From: Neolewinella maritima
GTDB taxonomy: Bacteria; Bacteroidota; Bacteroidia; Chitinophagales; Saprospiraceae
Assembly (NCBI RefSeq): GCF_923081025.1
Contig: NZ_CAKLPZ010000001.1
Span: 1,950,154 to 2,014,153, forward strand
Direction: 5' to 3'
Length of the DNA: 64,000 bases
Shown here: positions 8,687 to 17,899 of the stretch, in pieces
Layout of the letters: the number at the start of each line of letters is the position of its first letter
How positions within the stretch are numbered: the first letter of the stretch is position 1
Program-made: the position numbers and the translations under genes
Notes under the pieces: model-generated
What the model was told of the DNA's origin: nothing
Seen by the model: the letters and a program-made list of their open reading frames with translations, nothing else
The model's database searches: none

Positions 8687-10540
8687 TTAATCCCAGCTAT
8701 CATTATCTACGTTATCGTCATACATCCGTCCCCGGGCATTCAGTCGCACCGATTCGATGGTCTGCTTATCGATCTCCAGCGTGAACGAGTAGTTGGGGTT
8801 GGTCCATCCCCAGTCCGGCAGCACGGTCCACTGCTCGGCGTACGCAGGTTGCGGTTTCTCACCGCGCAGTATCTCCGGAGCGATGTAGTAGTAGTGTTCG
8901 GTACTGTCTTTGAGGGTCACCGTCACCTCGAGCGGCATCGGCATACGGCCGACGCGCTGCAGATCGATACGGGTAGTACCGCTACTGTCTACATCTTCGA
9001 CATCCGCCACCGCATAGTCCGGATAGTGGACCGTATGCACCCAGTACTCCCGGTACCAGTCGAGCTCCAGCCCGGAGGACTTTTCCGCGATCCGAATAAA
9101 GTCATTCGGGTTGGGGTGCTTGAATCGCCAGTCCGTGTAGTACCGCTTCATGGTCTGTGCGAAGGCTTCTTCGCCGATAATGTACCGCAGTTGCTCCAGG
9201 AAGACGGCGCCGTTGACGTAGCTAGCCACGCTGTAGGCCGAGTTGGTCGCAAAGTGATCGGAGTGCGTTGTGAGTGCCTCCTGCATTCCGGTGCCCCGGA
9301 ATCCTCGCAGACTTTCGTAGGTCCGCCGGTGCGGGTTATCTACTACCTCGCCCGCTACGAGCCCCTCTGCGCGCAGGTGGTTCATCACCTCGTTGCTGGC
9401 CCAGCTGGTGAAGCCCTCATCCATCCAGGCGTACAGGCTCTCGTTGGTGCCCATCAGCATCTGGTACCAGGTATGCATCAGTTCGTGCACGGACACACCC
9501 ACCAGGCTGTTCATGTTCCGCTCTCCCGTAATCAGGGTGGCCATGGGATACTCCATGCCACCGTCGCCGCCCTGGATGAAGCTGTACTGCGCGTACGGGT
9601 ACGGACCGAAATGTGCATTGATGTACGCAAAGGCGGCATCCATGATCGGAGGCAGGGCCTGCCAGTTCTCGCTGGTGGCCTCCCCGGCCTGGTAGAAGAA
9701 GTGTAGCGTAGTGCCATCGGCCCGGCGCAGGGTATCGTGGGTGTAGTCGGGGTCAGCCGCCCACACGAAGTCGTGCACATTGGGCGCCAGGTAGTGGTAG
9801 CTCAGGGTAGCCGGGCGCGCTGCGGCCGGATCGGGTGCGTAGCCGTAGCCGATCTGCTCCGGGTTCTGCAGGTAACCGGTAGCGGCCACTACGTATTTGC
9901 TGTCGATATTGATCGTCACGTCGTAGTCGCCCCACACACCATAGAATTCCCGTCCGATGTACGGATTAGCGTGCCAGCCCTGGTAGTCGTACTCTGCCAT
10001 TTTGGGGTACCACTGCGCCATGCTGAAGTCGATACCCTCGGCGTTGTCCCGGCCACTGCGCCGCACCTGCAGGGGCACCTGCGCAACCCAGTTCATGGTA
10101 AACACGGTACTATCACCGGGCAAAATGGGCTGATCCAGCCGCACTTCGAGCACGGTCCCTACCTCCTCGAAGCCCAGGGTGCCCCCTTCCCGTTCCAGAC
10201 TGTTGACCCGCAGGTAGCCGATCTCTTCCTCGGTCAGTTTGCTGATCCGGTCGGATACCCGTTCGTCCGCATCCGGCAGATTCAGGTTACGCAGGTCCAT
10301 CTGGCTCCCCGGCTGAAAGGCGTTGAAGTACAGGTGGTAAAAGACCCGGTCCAACGTATCGGGCGAGTTGTTGAAGTACGTTAAGCGCTGCACTCCGGCG
10401 TATTGGTGAGCGGCCGCGTCGAAGTCGATGTCCATCTCATATTTCACGGCTTGCTGCCAGCGGTCAGACTGTGCGAACAGGAGGGCGGGGCCGCAGGTGC
10501 AAAGGAGAAGGAGCAGGCGGAAGAAAGCGGTAAACGGCAC
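8687..10540 (-). CDS. Exported M1-family zinc metallopeptidase
   Basis: A 617-residue peptidase with an N-terminal signal peptide ending near LLFAQ. The zinc site is HELMH (H352, E353, H356) with the third ligand E375 in DEGFTSW, the M1 (aminopeptidase N/leukotriene A4 hydrolase) pattern, and a GGMEYP variant (327-332) of the usual GAMEN exopeptidase motif lies upstream. It probably trims peptides in the periplasm or at the surface. Its signal peptide contains CTCGPA, encoded by one copy of the 20-nt motif described separately. No partner genes are adjacent. Confidence 0.93.
   Translation of the reverse strand: MPFTAFFRLLLLLCTCGPALLFAQSDRWQQAVKYEMDIDFDAAAHQYAGVQRLTYFNNSPDTLDRVFYHLYFNAFQPGSQMDLRNLNLPDADERVSDRISKLTEEEIGYLRVNSLEREGGTLGFEEVGTVLEVRLDQPILPGDSTVFTMNWVAQVPLQVRRSGRDNAEGIDFSMAQWYPKMAEYDYQGWHANPYIGREFYGVWGDYDVTINIDSKYVVAATGYLQNPEQIGYGYAPDPAAARPATLSYHYLAPNVHDFVWAADPDYTHDTLRRADGTTLHFFYQAGEATSENWQALPPIMDAAFAYINAHFGPYPYAQYSFIQGGDGGMEYPMATLITGERNMNSLVGVSVHELMHTWYQMLMGTNESLYAWMDEGFTSWASNEVMNHLRAEGLVAGEVVDNPHRRTYESLRGFRGTGMQEALTTHSDHFATNSAYSVASYVNGAVFLEQLRYIIGEEAFAQTMKRYYTDWRFKHPNPNDFIRIAEKSSGLELDWYREYWVHTVHYPDYAVADVEDVDSSGTTRIDLQRVGRMPMPLEVTVTLKDSTEHYYYIAPEILRGEKPQPAYAEQWTVLPDWGWTNPNYSFTLEIDKQTIESVRLNARGRMYDDNVDNDSWD
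10482..10501 (-). repeat. Copy of 20-nt TGCACCTGCG motif (M1 peptidase signal peptide)
   Basis: On the minus strand this reads TGCACCTGCGGCCCCGCCCT and encodes CTCGPA at about 40-60 nt from the peptidase start. It is identical over 19 bases to the copies at 35147 (minus) and 35293 (plus). Confidence 0.7.
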
Positions 10541-10769
10541 GTAGGGTGGCTTAGAGTCAGGGAGAGTAGGTGTACAGTGCTAGCAAACGCACGAGCGACG
10601 CAATGTGCTGACTTTTTCCCGTATATTCTGAGTGATGTAGCCCGCCAGGGTGCGCCGCAACGGATACTGCCGAACAAGTCTGCCCGAAACCGACATTGGA
10701 GAATACTAGCTTCGTTAACGAAGGCATGCGCGTGTTCCCCTCTCACAAACTACTATAATTCAACGCACT

Positions 10770-11831
10770 ATGGCTATTGTCAACCCGACTCCTTCAAATC
10801 CACGCAGGACTACCCCCGATGCTACGATCCTCCCCACCGAGTACGCAGCCTTCAACCGGGTACGCTGGGGTGCGATAATTGCCGGTGCGCTCATCGCCAT
10901 TGCCGTATCCTTTTCCCTAAACCTGCTTGGTGTAGGTATCGGGTTCAGCACCATCAACCCCACTACGGAGACGAGCCCCTTCGCGGGCATCGGTACCGGG
11001 GCTATCATCTGGTACGTGGTATCTAGCCTGATCGCCTTGTTCACTGGCGGATATGTTGCGGGTCGCCTTGCGGGCTTCCCGAAGGAAACCACCGCGGGTC
11101 TGCATGGCGTGCTTACCTGGGCACTCTTTACGCTCCTCAGCCTCTACCTACTGAATACGGCCGTCGGCAGGGTATTTAACGTAGTCGGTTCGACGATCTC
11201 TACGGTGGCTTCCACTACCGGTCAGGCCGTAGGAGCTGCCGTCCCGGATGATCTGGCGCAGCAGATCCAGGCACGGATCCAGCAGTCCGATATCAGCCTA
11301 CAGGATATTCGCCGCGAAGCATTCGAACTGCTGGAGGACACGGGCAAGCCCGCCCTGGACCCGGATAATCTGCAACAGGATGCTCAGCAGGCAGCCAATG
11401 CCGTGGAACGCAACGCTAACCAAGCAGCCAACAACCCCAACGCAGCCGGTCGCGAGATCAACGACATTATCGACCGCATCAGTACCAGTGGAGGAGACGT
11501 GATCGAGGCGGCCGACAAGGATGCCCTGGTCAACGTACTGGTGGCCCGTACCGATCAGTCCGAAGCCGAGGCACGCCGCACGGTAGACGCCTGGTCGCAG
11601 CAGTACCAGGAAGCGAAGGCCTCCGTGAAGGAGGGGCTAGACCAGCTAGGCGAGACAGCTACGGAGGTAGGCGGTGATGTAGCCGATACCCTGGCTACCG
11701 TGTCAATTCTCGGATTCCTCGCCCTACTGGCCGGAGCCGGTGCCGGATTCTTCGGCGGCGTCCTGGGTCGTACCCATGATGTCACCCTCTCCGGTGACGG
11801 TCAGACCATCGCTGCCACCGACGTCGACTAG
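10770..11831 (+). CDS. Membrane protein of unknown function with a long soluble loop
   Basis: The 353-residue protein has hydrophobic segments at about 33-57, 75-97 and 112-131, a long Gln/Ala/Asn/Asp-rich loop or helical region (about 160-305), and a final hydrophobic, glycine-rich segment (about 308-335). The first segments (RWGAIIAGALIA, GLGIGF-like glycine spacing) resemble small membrane proteins loosely annotated PhnA-like in other bacteria, but no function is known to me for those. The start MAIVNP is the first ATG after a 229-nt gap that contains TATAAT at 10754-10759. A 925-nt non-coding stretch with repeats follows. Confidence 0.75.
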   Translation: MAIVNPTPSNPRRTTPDATILPTEYAAFNRVRWGAIIAGALIAIAVSFSLNLLGVGIGFSTINPTTETSPFAGIGTGAIIWYVVSSLIALFTGGYVAGRLAGFPKETTAGLHGVLTWALFTLLSLYLLNTAVGRVFNVVGSTISTVASTTGQAVGAAVPDDLAQQIQARIQQSDISLQDIRREAFELLEDTGKPALDPDNLQQDAQQAANAVERNANQAANNPNAAGREINDIIDRISTSGGDVIEAADKDALVNVLVARTDQSEAEARRTVDAWSQQYQEAKASVKEGLDQLGETATEVGGDVADTLATVSILGFLALLAGAGAGFFGGVLGRTHDVTLSGDGQTIAATDVD

Positions 11832-11997
11832 CCCCCCCAGCGAATTACTGGATTACTCTAGAAGGTAGCCTCCATAAGACAACGGTGTATGCCTATCAGC
11901 ACGAGCGCATACGCGCTGACCCGCGGTGACCGCACCTGCAAGGTGCGAGCCGGAACAAGCCGCCCGCCAGTGCGTACTCACAAGCTGCTTTGCCCCA

Positions 11998-12700
11998 ACC
12001 GGTTCGCGCCTTCCAACCGCGGTGCAGGCTGGTCGAGCATAGAGGTCCGCGCCACACCAAAAACAAACCCGCCCACATCCCAGCCCGGCAGGGATGCCGG
12101 GAACCACTACCGGTTCGTGGCTTCCAGCCGCGGTGCAGGCTGTTGAATCTTAAGAGCGCTCGTCAGCCTAGGTACAGACGATTATAACTCCCACCCCAGC
12201 AGGGATGCCGGGAACCACCACCGGTTCGTGGCTTCTAGCCGCGGTGCCAGCGGATCGAGCATTGAGGTGCGCGCCACACCAAAAACAAACCCGCCCACAT
12301 CCCACCCCGGCAGGGATGCCGGGAACCACTACCGGCTCGTGGCTTCCAGCCGCGGTGCAGGCTGTTTAATCTTAAGAGCGCTCGTCAGACTAGGTACAGT
12401 CGTTTATAACCCCCACCCCGGCAGGGATGCCGGGAACCACCACCGGTTCGTGGCTTCCAGTCGCGGTGCAAACGGGTCGAACATAGGGGTGCGCGCGCCA
12501 CACCAAAAACAAACCCGCCCACATCCCACCCCGGCAGGGATGCCGGGAACCACTACCGGCTCGTGGCTTCCAGCCGCGGTGCAGGCTACTCAATCTTAAG
12601 AGCGCTCGTCAGACTAGGTACAGACGATTAACGTACCCCAGCCCGGCAGGGATGCCGGGAACCACCACCGGCTCGTGGCTTGCAGCCGCGGTGCCAGCAG
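11998..12700. repeat. Alternating A/B structured repeat array (seven cores, ~111-nt period)
   Basis: The gap 11832-12756 has no credible gene and is filled mainly by this array. A ~60-nt core containing the inverted repeat CCCGGCA-GGGA-TGCCGGG, then ACCGG, a GTGGCT-TCC-AGCCGC hairpin and GCGGTGC, occurs with GGGA loops at 12091, 12202, 12313, 12424, 12537 and 12649, that is every 111-113 nt. A partial seventh core lies at 11998-12029. Two different tails alternate: tail A has CTTAAGAGCGCTCGTCAG and CTAGGTACAG; tail B has CGCGCCACACCAAAAACAAA. The higher-order unit is therefore about 222-225 nt. Copies are well conserved, including both hairpins, suggesting recent amplification or selection on structure. 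Bases 11832-11997 hold only degenerate related sequence. Confidence 0.88.
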
Positions 12701-12719
12701 GCGGACCATCGATAAGGGC

Positions 12720-12727
12720 TATCTTTG
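12720..12727 (+). promoter_or_regulatory. Bacteroidota -7 promoter box upstream of DUF6580 gene
   Basis: TATCTTTG matches the TAnnTTTG -7 consensus exactly and lies 29 nt before the ATG at 12757. No TTTG -33 box is visible at the expected distance. It abuts the end of the repeat array. Confidence 0.55.
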
Positions 12728-12756
12728 CACCCGCTGCCGCGCAACCGTAACCATCT

Positions 12757-13326
12757 ATGCCTAATTCACGCCCCCCCTACCTTATCGCCGTTCTACTGCT
12801 CGTCGTACTGGCCGCCGCCAGCCGCCTGCTGCCCCACTGGCCCAATTTCGGTCCGGTAGGCGCAATGGCACTGTTCGGAGCAGCTGCCTTTGCCCGTAAG
12901 TGGATGGCCTGGGTGGTGCCCTTTGCCGCGCTCTACCTGAGTGACTTGGCACTGAATAATCTTGTGTATGCTGAGTACTACAGCGGCTTCTACTGGGGCT
13001 TCAATGGCTGGGTATATCTAGGCTTCGCGCTCACTATCGCCCTGAGTTTCGGTCTACTGCGCGGCCGCACCTTCAGCTGGCTCCGCCTGGGTGGGGTGAC
13101 CGTAGGTACTACCCTGCTTTTCTTCTTTATCACCAACTTCGGAGTTTGGCTCGCCTCGCCGCTGTACCCACAGTCGGGCGCCGGTCTGCTGGCCGCCTAC
13201 GCGGCCGGATTACCCTTCCTGCTGAACAGCCTGGCGGGTAACGTACTCTTTGCCGGACTACTCTTCGGGGGTGCCCGTTACTTGGCTCCCTCCCCTACTC
13301 TCGTACCCGAATATCAGGAGCGGTAG
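12757..13326 (+). CDS. DUF6580-family integral membrane protein
   Basis: A 189-residue protein with about five or six membrane segments. The block FFFITNFGVWLASPLYPQ, followed by GLLAAYAAGLPFLLNSLAGN, is characteristic of the DUF6580 putative transporter family of Bacteroidota, which looks like the substrate-binding (S) component of ECF-type importers. No cognate ATPase is adjacent and the substrate is unknown. It is followed after 3 nt by the DUF481 gene, so the two are probably cotranscribed. Confidence 0.85.
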   Translation: MPNSRPPYLIAVLLLVVLAAASRLLPHWPNFGPVGAMALFGAAAFARKWMAWVVPFAALYLSDLALNNLVYAEYYSGFYWGFNGWVYLGFALTIALSFGLLRGRTFSWLRLGGVTVGTTLLFFFITNFGVWLASPLYPQSGAGLLAAYAAGLPFLLNSLAGNVLFAGLLFGGARYLAPSPTLVPEYQER

Positions 13327-13329
13327 CCG

Positions 13330-14094
13330 ATGTGGAAGTGGATGTATTGTATGCTGCTGGCGGGGCTCCTTCCCTGCACCTGCGTGCGCGCCCAAATCGT
13401 GAATATCGAGGACCAACGTAGGGGCTTCGACACCCTGGGGTGGTACGGGCAGTTGGACCTGGGGGGTAACCTGACGCGCAACCAAAATACCGTGCTGAGC
13501 CTGAACGGCAACCTGCGCGTAGACCGCAAGGGCAAGCGACAGGCCCTGCTCGGTCTCGCCGACTACCGCCTGGTGCAGGTAAGTGGTGCCAATGCCCTTA
13601 ACGCCGGATTCGCCCACCTGCGCTACGCCCGCTACCTGAGCGACAAATGGCGGTGGGAGGCCTTTACCCAGGTGCAGTACAACGAGCAGCTGCGGCTGGG
13701 ACTGCGTACCCTGATCGGCACCGGCCCACGGCTAAAGTTACTGGCCAAGCAGGATGACCGCATCTACGTCGGCCTGCTCTACATGTATGAGTATGACCAG
13801 GTCGCGGAGGGTACCATCACTTACCGCGATCACCGCCTCAGTGCGTACGTGAGCTTCTCGGTGTTCCCGCTGAAGAACCTGGCGCTGACCAATACCACCT
13901 ACTACCAACCAGTGATCCCGGACTTTCGTCTGCCGCGGCTATCGAGCATCACGGCCCTGACACTAGGCCTAACGGATCGGCTGGCCTTCAACACCAAGTA
14001 CAGTATCACCCACGATGAGCTGCTGGTGCAGGGACTAGAGGACGTACCCGCCACCAGCTATCAGTGGACCAACGGTCTACGCTACACGTTCTAA
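13330..14094 (+). CDS. DUF481-family outer-membrane beta-barrel protein
   Basis: A 254-residue exported protein. The signal peptide runs to about residue 22 and ends VRAQ; the mature part is a series of alternating amphipathic strands (for example LSDKWRWEAFTQVQYNEQLRLGLR) ending in a C-terminal phenylalanine, as in outer-membrane barrels. The domain matches the DUF481 pattern. The function is unknown; E. coli YdiY belongs to the same family. It sits in a plus-strand run DUF6580-DUF481-prolyl oligopeptidase. Confidence 0.83.
   Translation: MWKWMYCMLLAGLLPCTCVRAQIVNIEDQRRGFDTLGWYGQLDLGGNLTRNQNTVLSLNGNLRVDRKGKRQALLGLADYRLVQVSGANALNAGFAHLRYARYLSDKWRWEAFTQVQYNEQLRLGLRTLIGTGPRLKLLAKQDDRIYVGLLYMYEYDQVAEGTITYRDHRLSAYVSFSVFPLKNLALTNTTYYQPVIPDFRLPRLSSITALTLGLTDRLAFNTKYSITHDELLVQGLEDVPATSYQWTNGLRYTF
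13375..13394 (+). repeat. Dispersed 20-nt motif, reference copy
   Basis: TGCACCTGCGTGCGCGCCCA lies 46 nt inside the DUF481 gene and encodes CTCVRA of its signal peptide. Similar 20-mers occur at 10482 (-), 17575 (+), 21066 (+), 27193 (-), 35147 (-), 35293 (+), 41534 (-) and 60268 (+), with weaker relatives at 3981 (-), 51871 (-), 56228 (+) and 60111 (-). The approximate consensus is TGCACCTGCGKSCSCGCCCA. Confidence 0.7.
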
Positions 14095-14103
14095 CTTTGA
14101 ACC

Positions 14104-16281
14104 ATGGATAAACTATTCCTTCCCCTCCTGCTTTGTACGCTGCTAGTGGCTTGTGCCCGCGAAACCAATCCGACAACTATGCGCAGTACCGACTACCCGA
14201 ACCTGCCGGTGACCTACCCCGAGACCCGTACCGATGGTACGGAAGACGACTATTTCGGCACCACCGTAGCCGATGAATACCGCTGGCTGGAGGACGACAA
14301 CAGTGCCGAAACCAAGGCCTGGGTGCAGGAAGAGAACAAGACCACCTTCGGCTACCTGGAGCAGATCCCGTTTCGCAAAGACATCGAGGAGCGGCTCACC
14401 GAGCTAGTCAACTACCCCCGACTATCGAGTCCCTATAAGGTAGGTAAGTACTACTTCTACTCCAAGAACGACGGACTGCAGAACCAATCCGTGATCTACT
14501 ATAAGGAGGGTATGGACGGCGAGGAAATGGTCTTCATCGACCCCAACGCCATCAATGAAGAGGGTACCACCAGCATCAACCTGCTCGGCGCCGATAAGGA
14601 CAACCGCTACATGGCCTATAGCCGCAGCGACGCGGGCAGCGATTGGACCAAGATCTACATCCGCGACATCGCCACCAATACGGATATGGACGACGAACTG
14701 GAGTGGGTCAAGTTCAGCGGAGCAGGCTGGTACGGCGACGGCTTCTTTTACAGCCGTTACCCCGCGCCCGCCGCAGGTGACGAGCTTAAGGGCAACAACA
14801 CCCAGCACTCCGTCTACTTTCACAAACTGGGAGAGCCGCAGTCTGCCGATCGCCTGGTCTACGAAGACCGTGCCAATCCGAACTACTACCATTACGGTGG
14901 TACGACCGAAGACGAGGACTACTTCATCATGTACGCCGCACCGGGTACGGACGGCTTTGCGACCTACTACCTTCCCCTGGACGGTAGCGGCACCCTTCCC
15001 AGCAAGATCGAGCCCATTGCCCTGTTCGATGATACCAAGAACAAGAGTCAGGTCATCCACACCGCCGGTCGTGAATTCTGGGTACACACCGACATCGGCG
15101 CACCCAACTACCACCTGGTAAAGATCAACCTGGACAAGCCCGGCAAGAGCAACTGGACCGAAGTGATCCCCGAGGCCGAAAACCTGCTGCAGGGCGTCAA
15201 TACCGGCGGCGGCTACCTGTTCGCCAACTACCTGGAGCAGGCCACGGACCGCTACTACCGTATGGACTACAACGGCGATAATAAGACCACCATCGAGCTA
15301 CCCGGCGTAGGTTCCGCGGGGGGATTCAGTGGTAAGGAGGACGAGAAGCAGCTGTTCTACGTCTACACGAGTTTCATCTACCCGCCCACCATTTTCGCAT
15401 ACGACGTCGATATGAACGAGAGCGAGCCCTTCTTCCAACCCGAGCTAAAGTTCGACCCTACCGACTACGAGGAGAAGCAGGTGACCTACACCAGCAAGGA
15501 CGGCACCGAGGTGACCATGTTCCTGGTGCACAAAAAGGGCCTGGAACTAGACGGTATGAATCCAACCTACCTGTACGGCTACGGGGGGTTCAATATCAGC
15601 CTGTCGCCCAGCTTCAGCGTCATGCGCCTTCCCCTGCTGGAGAACGGTGGGGTGTTCGCTATGGCTAATCTGCGGGGCGGCGGCGAGTACGGCGAGGCCT
15701 GGCACAAGGCCGGCATGCTGGAGAACAAGCAGAATGTATTCGACGACTTCATCGCGGCCGGCGAGTACCTGATCGAGCAGGGCTACACCAGCAAGGAAAA
15801 ACTGGCTATCGCCGGCGGCTCTAATGGCGGACTACTAGTAGGAGCGGCCATGACGCAGCGACCCGAGCTATTCGCCGTAGCCTTCCCGGCCGTAGGCGTG
15901 ATGGACATGCTACGCTATCACAAATTCACAGTAGGTAAGGGGTGGATCCCCGAGTATGGCAGCAGCGAGGATTCTACGATGTTTCCGGTACTGCGCAAGT
16001 ACAGTCCGCTGCACAATCTGGAACCGGGCACCCAGTACCCCGCTACCATGATCACCACAGCAGACCACGACGATCGCGTAGTGCCCGCCCACAGCTTCAA
16101 GTACGCTGCTAAACTGCAGGCCAGTCAGGCCGGTGAGAAGCCCGTGCTCATCCGCATCGCCACCGACGCCGGTCACGGGGCCGGTAAGCCGATCTCCAAG
16201 ACGATCGAGGAGCAGGCCGATATGTGGAGCTTCTTTTTTTACAATACTGGTACCCCCGTCCAGTATGGAGTGAAGGGCTAG
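14104..16281 (+). CDS. Prolyl oligopeptidase (S9A) lipoprotein
   Basis: A 725-residue serine peptidase that cleaves after proline in short peptides. It has a lipoprotein signal with lipobox LVAC (C17), an N-terminal seven-bladed propeller region and a C-terminal alpha/beta hydrolase domain. The catalytic triad is S573 in GGSNGG, D657 in DHDDRVVP and H691 in DAGHGAGKP. The length is normal for the family plus a leader. The cysteine-anchored leader places it on the periplasmic side of the inner membrane or in the outer membrane. It lies 9 nt after the DUF481 gene and converges with xylB. Confidence 0.97.
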   Translation: MDKLFLPLLLCTLLVACARETNPTTMRSTDYPNLPVTYPETRTDGTEDDYFGTTVADEYRWLEDDNSAETKAWVQEENKTTFGYLEQIPFRKDIEERLTELVNYPRLSSPYKVGKYYFYSKNDGLQNQSVIYYKEGMDGEEMVFIDPNAINEEGTTSINLLGADKDNRYMAYSRSDAGSDWTKIYIRDIATNTDMDDELEWVKFSGAGWYGDGFFYSRYPAPAAGDELKGNNTQHSVYFHKLGEPQSADRLVYEDRANPNYYHYGGTTEDEDYFIMYAAPGTDGFATYYLPLDGSGTLPSKIEPIALFDDTKNKSQVIHTAGREFWVHTDIGAPNYHLVKINLDKPGKSNWTEVIPEAENLLQGVNTGGGYLFANYLEQATDRYYRMDYNGDNKTTIELPGVGSAGGFSGKEDEKQLFYVYTSFIYPPTIFAYDVDMNESEPFFQPELKFDPTDYEEKQVTYTSKDGTEVTMFLVHKKGLELDGMNPTYLYGYGGFNISLSPSFSVMRLPLLENGGVFAMANLRGGGEYGEAWHKAGMLENKQNVFDDFIAAGEYLIEQGYTSKEKLAIAGGSNGGLLVGAAMTQRPELFAVAFPAVGVMDMLRYHKFTVGKGWIPEYGSSEDSTMFPVLRKYSPLHNLEPGTQYPATMITTADHDDRVVPAHSFKYAAKLQASQAGEKPVLIRIATDAGHGAGKPISKTIEEQADMWSFFFYNTGTPVQYGVKG

Positions 16282-16289
16282 AAGGTGAA

Positions 16290-17792
16290 TTATTTAGTTG
16301 CGGCTAGGGCTACGTCCAGACTGGTCCTCCAGGTCTGGTAGGCGTCCTCGAGCGCAGACCGCTGGTCCTCGCTGGGCACGATAGTAGTTAGCACTTCCTG
16401 TCGGCCCACCGCGGAGGCTAGGTCGGGGGACAGACCGGCGGCAACCCCGGCAGCCAGGGCCGCGCCCACTGCTCCATTGGTGTTGTGCACTTCGATGCGG
16501 GCCCCGGTTAGAGTAGCCACAGTCTGCGCAAATACGCTGCTCTGAAACATATTGTCGTTGCCTACGCGGATGGTGCTCAGGTCCACACCCAGCTCCTTCA
16601 TCACCCGCATGCCGTACACGAAGGAGAAGGCCACCCCCTCGATGCCCGCACGCACCAGGTGGGCGCGGGTATGGCGGTTGAAGTCCAGCCCGAGGAGTTG
16701 CGCGCCGATGTCCTGGTTCTGTAGCATGCGTTCCGGTCCATTGCCGAAGGGTAGGAAATGGAGTCCTTCGCTTCCGGTGGGGATGGTCGCAGCCATCTCT
16801 TCCATTTCTCCGTAAGTAGTGTTCTCGCCGCAGACCTGCTGGCGGATCCAGCGGTGGGCGATGCCCGTACCATTAATGCACAGCAGAATACCGATGCGGG
16901 TCTGCTCGCTACCGTGGTTGACGTGAGCGAAGCTGTTCACCCGCTGATCCGGGTCGTAAGCCAGCCGGTCAGTCACGCCGTACACCACCCCGCTGGTGCC
17001 CGCCGTAGCCGCTACCTCCCCGGGATGAATGACGTTCAGACTCATGGCATTGTTCGGCTGATCACCGGCGCGGTAACCCACGATCGTTCCGACGGCAAGC
17101 CCCGTCTCTCCGGCTCCCTTTTCGTTCACTTTCCCCTGTACGCCCACGGCGGGGACGCGGGTGCAAAGCTTAGTTGCATCCAGCTCCAGCTCATCCAGGA
17201 CCAGGCTGGCTAGTTTGTTGTGCTTGAAGTCCCAGAGTACTCCCTCGCTGAGTCCCGTAATGGTGGTGGTGGGCTGGCCCGTGAGGCGTAGCGCGATGTA
17301 GTCGCCGGGTAGCATGGCGTACGCGCTACGCTGATAGTTTGACTGCTCATTTTCGGCTACCCACTTCAGCTTGGCGGCGGTGAAGTTGCCGGGGCTGTTC
17401 AGGCAGTGGCTCAGGCAGCGGTCTGCACCGATACCGGTAAATGCTGCGGCGCCGATCTCTACGGCCCTGCCGTCGCACCAGATGATGGCCGGACGTACCA
17501 CCTCATGCTCCGCATCCACCAGTACCAGACCGTGCATCTGGTAGCCAATGCCTATCGCTTTGATGTCTTCGCTGTGCACCTGCGGCCGCGTCAGGAGTTG
17601 CTGGGTGCAGTCTACCACGTAGCGGTACCAGAGTTCAGGGTCCTGCTCGGCCCAAGCCGGCTGGGGGGCCTGCATCGTCATCTCCTCCTGTGGGGCCTGG
17701 ACGCGGGCTACGGTGCGGCCGGTGTCGGTGTCCACCAGGGCGGCCTTTACGGAGGATGAGCCGATGTCGTAGCCGATGCTGTAGGTAGCCAA
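16290..17792 (-). CDS. xylB: Xylulokinase-like FGGY carbohydrate kinase
   Basis: Phosphorylates D-xylulose (inferred) to xylulose 5-phosphate for the pentose phosphate pathway. The 500-residue protein starts SIGYDIGSSSVKAALVD (FGGY phosphate motif), has GIGYQMHGLVLVD and IIWCDGRA in the sugar-binding half, the TAGTSGVVYGV phosphate 2 segment, and NTNGAVGAALAAGVAAG near the C terminus, all typical of XylB. No xylose isomerase or transporter is adjacent, so other ketose substrates remain possible. Upstream on the plus strand (17795-17813) is a G-rich run GGGGTTTGAGGGGGTTAG that resembles the ilvB-ilvN repeat. Confidence 0.92.
   Translation of the reverse strand: MATYSIGYDIGSSSVKAALVDTDTGRTVARVQAPQEEMTMQAPQPAWAEQDPELWYRYVVDCTQQLLTRPQVHSEDIKAIGIGYQMHGLVLVDAEHEVVRPAIIWCDGRAVEIGAAAFTGIGADRCLSHCLNSPGNFTAAKLKWVAENEQSNYQRSAYAMLPGDYIALRLTGQPTTTITGLSEGVLWDFKHNKLASLVLDELELDATKLCTRVPAVGVQGKVNEKGAGETGLAVGTIVGYRAGDQPNNAMSLNVIHPGEVAATAGTSGVVYGVTDRLAYDPDQRVNSFAHVNHGSEQTRIGILLCINGTGIAHRWIRQQVCGENTTYGEMEEMAATIPTGSEGLHFLPFGNGPERMLQNQDIGAQLLGLDFNRHTRAHLVRAGIEGVAFSFVYGMRVMKELGVDLSTIRVGNDNMFQSSVFAQTVATLTGARIEVHNTNGAVGAALAAGVAAGLSPDLASAVGRQEVLTTIVPSEDQRSALEDAYQTWRTSLDVALAATK
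17575..17594 (+). repeat. Copy of 20-nt motif antisense inside xylB
   Basis: TGCACCTGCGGCCGCGTCAG lies on the strand opposite to xylB, deep in its coding region. It therefore encodes a different peptide (TRPQVH) from the signal-peptide copies. Confidence 0.6.
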
Positions 17793-17899
17793 GGTAGAGG
17801 GGTTTGAGGGGGTTAGAATTAGCCAATGTACGGTAATCGCCTGCTTTACTAACAGAACATCCGCACCGCCGCCACCGGTTACCCTACCAAAGCTTCTCT

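Noticed and set aside
11889..12599. Short open frames across the repeat array (peptides with GRDAGNHYR and RGAG repeats)
   Set aside because: They merely read through the hairpin repeats, change frame between copies, and show no start context; the repeats explain them.
11998..12700. CRISPR array
   Set aside because: Cores are ~60 nt, tails are two alternating constant sequences and not unique spacers, and no cas genes are present.
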